A DNA stretch of 64,000 nt, from the NCBI GenBank assembly GCA_033439295.1, contig JAVTLE010000023.1, positions 1,655,484-1,719,483 on the forward strand, given 5' to 3'. This DNA comes from Deuterostichococcus epilithicus (Eukaryota > Chlorophyta > Trebouxiophyceae > Prasiolales > Stichococcaceae). The translations under genes and the position numbers were made by a program. The notes under the pieces were generated by a model, which did no database searches, was not told the origin of the DNA, and saw nothing but the letters and a program-made list of their open reading frames with translations. Below, one piece after another: positions 43,556 through 53,906 of the stretch (its first letter is position 1; every line of letters begins with the position of its first letter).

Positions 43556-46500
43556 ATGGCCCCAAAGGCGGGTGGGGGCCTGCTGCGCGTGAATTCCAAC
43601 GCGGTGCTGGTGGTGCCGCCCTTTGAATGCGCCTGGCTGCAGGGCACCGAGAGCATCGAGAGCGGCTGCTGCATCAGCTTCGAAGTCAAGGGTGGGTCAC
43701 AGAAGTTTGTGATGCCTGCAACCGGCAAGTGGGGACACAACAGAGTTGGGGTTACCGAACTTACACTGTACGCCTGGCGCAGGCGACAATGATGTGACCA
43801 TTATATTCAAGTCCGAGGCCGCCGGGCGCCGGTGGCAGCACTTCACGCACAGCGACGCCGCTGATGCGGATGCCCACCAGAATGGTGCCGCTCCCGCTGC
43901 CGAGCTGCAGCGGACGGAGCGCAACTACACCGTGATCCTGGGCAGCCACCGCAACACGTGCATCAAGGTCGAGAAGGACGGCCAGCTGTGCGACCGGGTG
44001 CGGAGTCGTTTCGAGTCGTTTGCGATCGCATGCTGTGCCAGCTGTTGTCTGCAGGCCATGAGGCTGTCCAAAGGCTTAAACTTCAATTGGACAAATTTTG
44101 AGAAACCTGCCTCGTCGCAAGTGCAGGTGGACAATGTGGCGGGCACGAAGCTGTCGGGCGACGACTTCCTGCAGTTTTGGGTCAGCTACAGCGCCGGCCG
44201 CATCGCTGTGGGCACAGGCGCCCCTGGCAGTGCGCCGCCCTGCTACAGCTGGCTGGACCCAAGCCCCGCCGCCGCCATCCAGCATGTGGGCCTGTCTTCC
44301 TGGGACCACCACCTGGCATACCGCAACATCCAGATCACGCCGCCGGTGGCCGCCGAGGCGGCGATGGTTGCCGGAGGCGGCGCTGCCGCCGCCGCCCAGC
44401 AGCCTGGCGGCAGCGTGCCCAGCCTGCAGGACGGCTGCATGGCTGCGCTGCAGCGCAGCTTTGAGGCTGCAACGGTATGCACTGTCCTGGGCGTGGCGGA
44501 TGCCATCCGGCCGACGGCGGATGGCCTGCGCGCCGCCGCGCTGGCCTACCTAGCGCAGCGGCTGCCGCAGGCGCTGGCGGCCGACCGGGCGGGGCTGCAG
44601 GCGCTGTCCTTCGACTGCATGCTGGATCTGCTCAGCCACGCCTCCTTGGTGCGTTGCATGCTGGGCTTCAGAAAGCGAAGCGAAGTACACCTGGCCTTGC
44701 GCATCGAGAGGTGACGCGTGTCAAGGGGCGCACAGCAGCGTTCAGTGCATTTCACACACTCGATAGCTCTGGATGAAACTTTGTTCAGGCACCCGCCTAA
44801 CAACTCCATGGTGTGTGGCACAAGCGCAGGCCTGTGAGGAGGGCTCGGTGTTTAGTGTCGTGGCAGCCTGGGCACGCAGCGGCCCAGACGGCAGCTGCGC
44901 CGGCGACAGCATCGGCGACAGCGGCAGCGGTCATGGCCCAGCGAACGGTGCTGCCGCCGGTCGCGGCGACAGCGGCGGCGGTGGTGGTGGCGACAGCAGC
45001 TTCGGCGGCTGCGGCTTTGCGCTCGGCGACGCCCGCCCAAGCCCGGCGGTCGACCAGCTGCTGCCGCTGGTACGCTTTCCGCTGATGACCGACAAGCAGC
45101 TGGCAGGCCTGGCAGCGCACCCGCTGCGGAACTACAGCGCGGTGCTGGGCGGGCTTTTGGATGAGGCTCGCGAGTGCCACGCCGCGGAGGAGGCGGCCGC
45201 GCGGTGGCAGAGCCTGCACGCCGCCGCGCCCGGCTCGCAGGTGGGGAGGCCCTGCTTCTCGTGTGATCTTGCTATGACACCAAGCACATCCTTGCAGGGA
45301 GGCACGATCTGCAGCATCTGACGTCGCGCTCAGACTGCGCATTTGCATGTGATTTGCGGCGATAATGCTCAGGACATCCTTCCCGGGCTGTCAGTGAGGA
45401 TCTCTGATCGCCGCACCTCTGCAAGACTACCCGATGCTGCAGCCTGTGACAGCAAAGAGCCCGATACGCAGGGGCCGACGGCGCCGCTGGAGGTGGCAGA
45501 CACGCGGCACGTGCGACTGCGAACATCATCGGCCGAGGCGGCTGCGGCGCGGCGGCTGCAGCGGCGCCCAGTCGCAGGCGCGCGGGAACTCATGTTCGTC
45601 TCAGATGGTGAGCCTGTGCACACCTCGCTCCAGCTGTAATGCCCCTCAAACATGATGGTTGTAGCTGCCTGGCAGTCGGTCTTCCTCGCAGAACACGGCT
45701 TCTACAGCCTGTGTGAAGGACCATAAACCGCCTCATGCAGCAGTGTCTGGCGCTGCAGGCGACGCAAACGGAGTGTGCCACTGGCTGGGGCGCAACTGCG
45801 GCACCAGCGCCTGGATGAATCCGCACGCCGCGGGCCGCCTCGCAGTGCGCGCCAGCTCCCCCGCCTGCCGCAGCACCGACCCCAAGGTATGACCTGCACA
45901 AGTCTTGCAAGAAGGCTGCGCCCCACAAAAGCAGGCGCCTTGCTGGCCTCAGTCAACCTGACTGGAGCAACACGCCCTGCCAGCCCCCCCGCCTGCCGCA
46001 GCATCGACCCCAAGGTGCAAGCGTGCCAGAACTGCGACAGTTCCGGCAGGCTTCCATGTGATTACAGAATGAACGCAGCAACAGAGGAAGGCTTCTCACA
46101 TCCTCGCTTGACACATCCGCAATGCGGCTTCTGACATGGCGCCTGGGTTGGGGCAGGTCGGCCAGAAACACCTCCAACCCGAGGTTGCCTGGCTGCCGGC
46201 AGTCTTGCATCAACAGAAGCTCGTCCCCGACCCATCCCGCTTCCCCGGCAGGCGCTGGTGGGCCTCAACTTCGCGCGCATGAATTTTGCGGGGCCGCGGC
46301 TAGAGTGCGGCGCGCTGGCCACCTGGTGGAGCCTGGACCTGGGCGCCGGGTGTGCGCTGGCCTGCAACTACTACACCCTGCGGGCCGATGCCTCCCCCAA
46401 CTTCCCCCGTGCCTGGACCCTGCAGGCGCGCGGCCTTGCCGCCTGGCCGCAAGCCGCTTCCGCACTGCGCTGAGCGACTGCAGAAACGACAATAGGCATT

Positions 46501-46890
46501 CTGCTGGGGGTGCCGGCTGCCGAGTCAGTTGCTAATGCGCGCTCCGGTCGGCATCCAAGTGCTCGAAGCACCTGCATGGCATGACCATTAAATTTAAACC
46601 ACCGCTGCGCGCAGGCATCCAACGACGGGCAGCGGTGGGTGGGCCTGCGGCGGCACTCGTGCGACACGACGCTGGGTCTGCCGGGGCAATTTGCCTCGTG
46701 GCCCGTCGGCGGCCAGGCGGCGGCACGCCCCTACCGCCACTTCCGCATCCTGCTGACGCCTGGGCCTGGCGCCGCTGCCTCCAACCCCAACGAGCTGGCA
46801 CTGTCCCACCTGGAGTTGTACGGCTACTTCAGCGACGGCAGGGCGGCAGCCACAGATGGGGCAAATGCGCCAGCTACCATTCAAGGGTAG
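43556..46890 (+). CDS. FA-like / BACK / discoidin-domain protein (BTBD9/HECTD1-like discoidin)
   Basis: Eight exons join in phase to 722 residues: 43556-43691, 43783-43997, 44055-44648, 44830-45240, 45373-45607, 45759-45886, 46252-46425, 46615-46890. The first 200 residues resemble the farnesoic-acid O-methyltransferase-like beta domain (FLQFWVSYSAGRIAVGTG, HVGLSSWDHHLAYRNIQI). A BACK-like helical region follows (EAATVCTVLGVADAI, LSFDCMLDLLSHASL, EEGSVFSVVAAWARS), then a low-complexity Gly/Ser linker. The C-terminus is a discoidin (F5/8) domain of the type in BTBD9 and HECTD1 (GVCHWLGRNCGTSAWMNP, LVGLNFARMNFAGPRLECG, CNYYTLRADASPNFPRAWTL, SHLELYGYF). BACK normally follows a BTB domain, but none is seen. 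It could be a CUL3 adaptor that lost or never had BTB; that is inference. The intron after exon 7 seems to use a GC donor (CAG|GCGCGC). Confidence 0.85.
45980..46019 (+). repeat. Near-perfect copy of exon 6 end and donor, inside intron 6
   Basis: The block matches 45852-45891 with two differences across about 37 bases, including CCGCCTGCCGCAGCA and CGACCCCAAGGT with the GT donor. Spacing is 128 bp. It is the least decayed of the exon-edge copies in the window. Confidence 0.93.
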
Positions 46891-47216
46891 CGCCGTGCCA
46901 AGCGGGCACGCCACCAGCTGGGCACAGTACGTGTCTGCGCTTGAGGTGTTGCATGCGGGCGGGGCTACAGCAAACAGCTCTTGAGTTGGCGCTGCTGCAC
47001 GAAGTCAGCCTCTGGTGCACGCCTCACTGTGCACGGTGAGTGAGGTAGTCTTGCACGGAGAGCCTTGCGCATCATTCTGGAGCTCATGACTCAGTCCTGC
47101 TTGTGGTTTTCGACTGCTGACGGTTGATACCACAAATCATCCCGACTCAAAGCGATGTATGCCGGACAATATGTCGGCGCAGGAAATCCTCAACAACCGG
47201 CCAACGAGGTGACAGG
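46891..47216. other. Spacer between converging genes
   Basis: About 330 bp between the stop of the discoidin gene and the end of the open frame of the LysR-type gene. Holds both 3' UTRs; nothing recognised. Confidence 0.45.
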
Positions 47217-50134
47217 TTACGAATCACACTCTAAACACCTACAGCAACTTCTGCGGCTTGTGTTCACACGTCCTCTGCAAATGAAGCTGAAAAACAATCC
47301 TGGCTGAACCTCACGCTCAAAACACACATTGCTTCCCGACACTGGAGCGCTGTCTCGACCTGAACTGGTCTCGTGATGGCGCTCGACTCCACAATCTTCG
47401 CTGGCAATGCTCGATGACCCGCCCGATGAATCTGCCGGTCGTAAATTCCAGTTTTCGTCACCGACCATTCCGCCGCCGCTGCCCGTTTGTGTGTCCTCTG
47501 TTCTGTGTGTGAGGCTGCGCGGACTGTGCGGGCCGCGCCCGCCCCGCCCGCTGCTGCCGCAAAGCGGCAGACGTGAGCTGCTTGTGCGGTTGCTCGGCTG
47601 CATGCGCCGGCGCCGCCTCCCTGCAGCGCCAGAAGCAAATCCAGTAGGTCGAAGAGGGGCTTCGGATGGTGCAAGACAAGAGCGAAACGACACTGACAGG
47701 ACCGCAGCAACCCTGCACTCTGGGTCGACAGACCAATTGACCAGCCAGCGCAGTGCCAGTGTGGCATCTTGCAGGGCGGCGGCGCACCAGGGCATGCGCT
47801 GCCAGCCCTTGAGCAGCACTGGCTGCAACCGCCCGCAGCACTCGCCGTCTGGCACAACATCCGGCTCGTCCGGATCAATGGCGAAGATCTCCTGCGCGGC
47901 ACATGTTTTGCATCGACTGGAGTGCTGTGATTCGTGCACAGTGGAGCAGAGATCACACACAGCCCTGCAATTCTGCAGTGGAGGACCAGCTGGGTACATC
48001 AATGAGGCGTGCATACAGCTTCGCTGTGAACCAAGCCCGTCTGCGCAGGCCAAGGCGCGCAGCCCCGACTCTGGTGAGCTGAAACCCCAAAAATGTGTGG
48101 GCTTTGCAGGCAGGCGAAACGGACCTGCATGAACTTCTGGGCGGCGCCGGACAGCGTGCGCGCGGGGTTGGTGACCAGGAGCAGGGGTCGCTCCAGGCGC
48201 ACGCCCGCGATGGGCACACAGCCCAGCAGCCCCAGCTGCAGCTCCTTCTCGATGGCCATGACGGACACGAAAGCGACGCCCAGGCCGTGCTGCACCGCGC
48301 TCTTGATCGCCTCCATGCTGTTGAACTCCTGCAGTGGCGGCAGAGGGGCGCATTCGCTGGGCATTCGCTGTTGCAGGATGGTGGAGTTGGCGCTGCCCGC
48401 GGCACATCCTTGCAAGAGAATTTGCGGCATCAGGCGAGGCTCTGCAGCCCGCCGGCTGCTGGCACATCGACCAAGCTCTCAAATGCGCAGCATGCACAGG
48501 TAGAAAGAAGCAAGGGACCCGGGCCGCACGATGTCGATTTTGAGGCGGCGCCAGGAGATGCCGTGGCGGCGCAGCATGGCGGCCTGTGCCGCCTGCACCG
48601 TGCTGCCCTCGTTCAGGCACACGAAGGTGAGGCCGTACAGCTGCTCCCGTTCCAGGGGGCCGCCAACCAGCGCCGGGTGGCCCGGCGGGGCTATCAGCAC
48701 CTGCACACATGGCGACGGTACAGTTTAAGGGTATTTTCCTGCTGCGGCAGGCTGGCATATGTGCAACTTCACCTACGAGTCCAGGCGAGGCTGCTGCTGC
48801 GCGCCCTGCGGGCGGTTTCTTAGTTGTCGCGGTGTAGAAGTCATCAGGATGCCATTCAGTGCAGGCTCCAGAATCTCAGATTCGGATTCAGAAGAGTTAG
48901 CACCAGCTGGTCCTCGGCGTAGAGAACGGTTTTGAGCGCGGGCTGCAGCTCTGCCGGCACCTCGCCGCCGATGATGGCCACGTCCAGCTCCCCCGCCGCG
49001 ACCAGGTCGCAAATGCGCCGCGACTGGTCCACCTGCGGGCGCGGCGACGGCAACACACCGTCAAAGGCATGCTCGTACCTGGACACCATCACGAGGCCCG
49101 CCATGGCCATCGCCTTCAACACAGTGACGCGACCCCCTGAGCCAAAACACCCCTGAATCCTCAAGCGGCTGGCGGCCTGCCACAGCAGTTTTAGCTGAGC
49201 TGGAGCGTGAGTCTCGGATGAGGCATGGTAATCGGGCAGATTGGGCAGCTGACACGGTGTGGCACCTGCAGCTGTAGCGCGACGTCGGAGTTGCGCTGGC
49301 GGAACAGCGAGATGAGGCGCGGCAGCAGGTACGTCCCCGTCGTCTGGCTGGCCCCCAGGCACACCACGCCCGTGTTGGCGCAGCTGCGGTGGCAGCCAGG
49401 CATCGCTTAGTCAGCAGTTTGCGGCGCCCATGAATCGCTAGCGAGACTGTGCGTTGATGAAAATGCGTGTTGCACGCATGGTTCACCAGCGAGACTGTGC
49501 GGTCAGATGAAGGTGCGCGCTCGTGGGCGCGGCAGGGCGCCCTGGGGACCTGCTCCTGCATCAGACGGCAGAAACGAGGTGCATACAAGTCACGGCAGGC
49601 AATCTGCAGGAAGCGGACTGCACCTGTAGTCCTGGATGGCGCGGCAGGCCTCGGTGGCGACAGACAGAATGGCCTCGCAGGAGGACAGGAGGAGCTGCCC
49701 CGCCTCCGTCACAAACACCCGCCCGTGCACGCGCCGCAGCAGCGTGCCCTCCCCGCCAAACGCCTGCGCGCAGTGGCCGTTCGCGGTGCGGACAAGCATT
49801 GTTCCAGGGCCCAGCACAGAACAGAGGTTCGGCCCGGCATGGCTTTGGCAGAGCACTGAGCTGCGGCTGTGGGTGAGGTCCGCATCATTGGAGGAGCACC
49901 ACACGCAGGCTGGGCATGGTTGGCTGCACACTCAAACCTCGTGCTGCCAGCTCGCAGGATAGTCGTCAGCAGGCACAATTATACCTGCTCGATGGTGGCG
50001 ACGCTGCGGCTGACGGCGCCGGGGGAGACACCCAGCGTCAGGGCGGCTTGCTTGACGTTCTGGGTGCGGGCGCACATGCGGAAATTGATGGCCTGCTGCA
50101 GCGTGAAGGGCAGCTTCTCCAGCTGCGGTAGCAT
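47217..50134 (-). CDS. Nuclear RbcR/Ycf30-type LysR transcription regulator (copy A)
   Basis: In red algae and cyanobacteria this LysR subfamily (RbcR, Ycf30, CbbR) controls RuBisCO operon transcription; here the gene is nuclear, with introns, so the product is presumably returned to the plastid. Exons 50134-49985, 49763-49624, 49383-49266, 49032-48904, 48700-48530, 48328-48125 and from 47891 join in phase. The winged HTH is exon 1 plus 2 ([47 protein letters not shown]). The effector domain has the family signatures [54 protein letters not shown] and [12 protein letters not shown], and [16 protein letters not shown]. There is no obvious transit peptide before the ATG at 50134, so an upstream leader exon may be missing. 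A C-terminal extension begins at 47891; its frame stays open to 47217 and the true stop is uncertain. Confidence 0.88.
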
Positions 50135-50369
50135 CGCTGGCGCCACTTCTGCCGGCGCTAGCCGGCTGCCTACAGAGCATGTCAGGACACAGGTCGAATG
50201 CTGATGTGCTGTTCGCTGCAATGCAGTGCAATGACATGAGACTGAGCTGCGGTGTTCGCTTTACAGGACGGATTGTGCGCAGCAATGGTCGGAGTTGCAG
50301 CAGGATCGGGAGCGTTGGGGCTCCACAAACGAGCACCGTAGTGCAGTGCGAGTGCAGGCGGCTGCAAAC

Positions 50370-52840
50370 ATGCAGCTCACCTAGCTGTTCCACGCTGGTG
50401 ACACCCCAGCTGAGGGGCGACAGGTCCGCGATGTGTGGGCCGCGCCCCCGCAGCTCTGGATACCGCGTCTGTGCGGCGGCCCCACCCTGCAGGACATGGC
50501 GTTCCTCGAGGCCATCGCGACTGCAAAGACCCGCCATGCACAAGCCGCGTGGCCTGCTGAACGAGCACACGCGCACAACACGGGGGAGCGATGCAGTTTG
50601 GCTGGTGGTTGGCACCGCCACTCTAGATGCGCTTTGGGATGAGGCAGCGGCAGTCGGACTCAGGGTGAGCCAGTTGCTCACCTGGGAAGGCAGAAAGCAG
50701 CCCATGGCGGACGTCTCGAGCGTGAGGCCGAACATCTCGCGGATGAAGGCGCGTACCGCATGGCTGCAGTAGCGCACCGGGTCCGTCACACACACCAGCG
50801 ACCGTTTGAGCGGCGCCCCCTGCGCCCATTGGGGGGCACTTGCTTCAGTCGCAAAACGGCCAATGTAGTTTGGCCAGTGTTAGCGGTGTGGAAATCTGGA
50901 GCGTACTGTTCTACAGTAGTCATCTGCGCTGGGTGCTCATTTGAGTGCTGTCTCCTGAAAGGGGCATCATGTGCATCATGTGTGCATCGTCGCAACAGTA
51001 GTGTTTGCCACTGTTTGACGGCAAGAACCCGAGATCAACATGGGCCAGAAAGGTTTCCCACCTGGATCTCCACAGCGGCCAGCAGGCCCAACTGCAGCTC
51101 CTTCTGCACAGCGGCGCGCGACACGAAGGCGGCGCCCAGCCCCACCTCCACCGCCTTTTTGATCGCCTCCACCGAGTTCACCTCCTGCGCAGCATTGCCA
51201 CACAGCGTCGCACCCAGCGCCGCGACGAGCCAGAACAAAACGACCTGCAAACAATTTGCGAGAAATTGCGCATACAGACACTGCATCGACAGCCGAGGTT
51301 GATGCACAGCTTCAGAGGAAGGGATCAGGCGTGTCCTTGCCAGCGCCCCTCGCAAGAAGACTCAGATCCCAGGAGCGCGCACCATGACGACCTTGAGGCC
51401 AGTCCAGCAGATGGCGGCGGCCTCCAGTAGGGAGCGGATGCCCTGCAGCGTGCTGCTGCGGTGCAGGCTGACGAACTGCAAGCTGTACAACTGCGTCACG
51501 CTGATGGCGCCGGCACACGCCAGCGGGTGGTCCGCCGCCAGGATGACGCACACCTCGTCCTCCTGATAGTGCGTCACCTGGACCGCAAAGACGGTGGATA
51601 TGCACATTGCTGCAGGGCGCTGGTGCACATTGCTGCAGGGCGCTGGTGGGCTGACCGATGCCGTCTGGGGTTCCTACTGGGCAACCTCAGGAGGGGTTCG
51701 AGCGCACAGCGCATGCTGCGGCAACCTGCTGCCATCTGTGTGTCGGTGTCGCTTCCTGGCCACTCCTTTGCACGATTCGCATGTGTTTGCAGTGACCAGT
51801 CAATTCAGATTGCACAAACATGGCTCAGATGCGCATGAGCCGTGCCGAAGGCGCACGCCAGAGTACCTGCAGGAGGTGCTCCAGGTCGGCTGGGATGGCG
51901 CCACCAACGACGGCGACATCCACCTCCCCGCGCGACACCGCGGCGCAGCAGCTCGCCGTGTTCTCCACTTGCAGCGTCACCATCACCTCCCTGTGCTTCT
52001 GTTTGAAGCGCTCTGCGCGGCAACACCCTTTGCAGATCAGAGGGCTTGACTCCAGGTGATGGACTACAGCGTCAACTTTCGAACACCCTTAACTCGTCTC
52101 CTTTCAACTCGTCTCCTTGCTCCAGATCCGCGAATGTAGTCCAGTAGCACTTTTAACGAGTCCTTGGCCCAACGTCTGCCAAGGACCTGAGCTGGAGCGC
52201 ACCGATGAGGGGCGGCATCAGGTAGACGCCTGTCGTTTGGCTAGCAGCGACGGACATCTGCCCCGTCTTCACATTCTGCAGGTCGCGCATTGCCACCAGC
52301 GCGTCCGCTGCCAGAGCGATCAGCCGGTGGCTGTACCGCTGCAGCAGCCGCCCTGCGGACGGATTGAGAAGTGCCCACATGAGAGCCGTTCCACATCTTC
52401 TCCTGCCATCCGCGGCCTGCAGAAACGATTTCCCGGAGGCAGCAATCAACACGATCCACTAGACCCAATAGGCGCGCGGCTGCCGTCCGCAGATGCTTTT
52501 CACCTGCAGGCGTGAGCTGCCACTCCTTCTGGGCGTAGTGCACCAGTTTGAGCTTGCCGTCCTCTGTGGAAACGGCGCGGTCGGAGGAGTGCTCGTTGGC
52601 AAAGCGTCCCAGCTCAAACTCCAAGTTCCCCATCAGCACATGGATGTTCTGCTTGCTGCAGTTCAGCAGCGCGGCCGCTGCTTCCGGCGACTTGGCAGAC
52701 GCCAGCGCCTGTATCAGGGAATGGGTGCCATGGGTGCTAGCTGGTGATGTGCCAGCATCTGGATTGAGAAGCGTCTGCAAGATGAGGCGCAGCAGTAAAC
52801 GAGCGACCTCCGAAAATGCCATGTCAAATGGACAGCTCAT
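50370..52840 (-). CDS. Second RbcR/Ycf30-like LysR regulator (copy B), diverged
   Basis: Tandem paralogue of copy A on the same strand, about 240 bp upstream of it. N-terminal part (52840-52440): SLIQALASAKSPEAAAALLN, CSKQNIHVLMGNLEFELG and WQLTPAGEKHLRTAAARLLG, which line up with the helix-turn-helix and wing but differ strongly from copy A. Then AMRDLQNVKTGQMSVAASQT plus TGVYLMPPLIGAL (52190-52340), EVMVTLQVENTASCCAAVSR with GEVDVAVVGGAIPADLEHLL (51866-52022), EDEVCVILAADHPLACAG (51385-51581), EVNSVEAIKKAVEVGLGAAF with QKELQLGLL (51060-51190), and a last part KRSLVCVTDPVRYCSHAVRA (50690-50810). The C-terminus near 50370-50490 (ELRGRGPHIADLSPLSWGV) is tentative. Exon edges and the start are approximate; the frame at 52925-53269, rich in Ala, Arg and Ser, could be a transit-peptide exon. 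Confidence 0.75.
51601..51646 (+). repeat. 23-bp perfect tandem repeat in intron of copy B
   Basis: Two identical units of TGCACATTGCTGCAGGGCGC plus TGG lie side by side. Perfect identity implies a recent duplication. Confidence 0.97.
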
Positions 52841-53906
52841 GATGCGCCCAGCAGCTGCAACTCCTGGTGTGAGTCACTGCGCGGACCAGATGAGCCACTG
52901 CATTCGTTAAGGTGCACAACAAAATCAACGCACCGAAAAGACAACGTGCTGGTGCAGCGTGAACGGGTACGTTAGTAGCACCGACTGCTGGGAGCGCTGC
53001 ATGCGGCGCTCCGTCTCCGGCGGCGGCAGCGGTGCGGCATCGACCCGGCGCCCGGCGCCCGCTGCACACGCCGTATGCCGTGCAGGGGCTGACTGCCTGG
53101 CTGAAGGTGGCTGGAAGCCGCCATGGCTGTGCTGCTGCGGCCTGGCGCCAGCTGAGGTGACGAGATGCAGCGCACGCACTGCGTGTGCCAGGCCGGCCCT
53201 CTCTGGCAGCAGGGACCTTTGTGCGGGAGATGGCTGGCAGGCACAGCTGCACCAGGTGGGTGCTAGCATGCGGAGAGCACCAGAGCGTCAGCTAATCAGG
53301 TGTGTCCGTGCGGGTGTTGGTCCCGGAAGATGCAGCGTCGGTGGTGATCCGGAACGGCTGAACTACTTGAAAGTCTGTAAGGAGCCCAGAACTCCCAGCA
53401 GTATTGTCGCCGCAGGTACAGTATTCAATGAAAGTCTGTTATAGACAATCTGGCAGCGAAGGGAGCTGCTGCACACGCTCTGGCGCGTGGTTGTGCTTCG
53501 TAATTCAGCTGCAACTTCCTACATCTAATTTGCTCCACGTGCCGATGCTCAAAATTTGAATGCAGAACTTTGTACATCAAGCTATTTGCGGCTTCAATCA
53601 CGCAGTGCAAGGTTTTTGAAACTTGTATTGGCACTGCCTGCTTCCGAATACCTCGTGCATACGAGCGTCATTTCGGATTCTCTGTCACACCAACATCAGC
53701 ACACTGCTGGATGCCAGCGGCCGGGATCGTGACATTCATCAGCGTTCGAGACATCGTACACTTGCCAGGATCACAGTAGCAGTCGATCCATCAGTCGGCA
53801 GGCAGCTGCCGGCATGGTCTCCGTCACAGATGGTCCAGGTGAAGACTCACAATCACAGCTGCTTGCGGCCTGCCTAATCAACAGGTTCTTTTCACAAAGC
53901 TGGCAT
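52841..53906. promoter_or_regulatory. Divergent intergenic region, LysR copy B / primase
   Basis: About 1.07 kb. A minus-strand frame at 52925-53269 has transit-peptide-like composition and might be an upstream exon of copy B. The rest, 53270-53906, shows no gene; it is less GC-rich and probably holds the primase promoter. Confidence 0.4.

Noticed and set aside
48700-48904. Intron start GTGCTAACC resembling the next exon start GTGCTGATA in LysR copy A
   Set aside because: Only six bases match before divergence, and GTG after a donor is common here, so it is not counted with the exon-edge copies.
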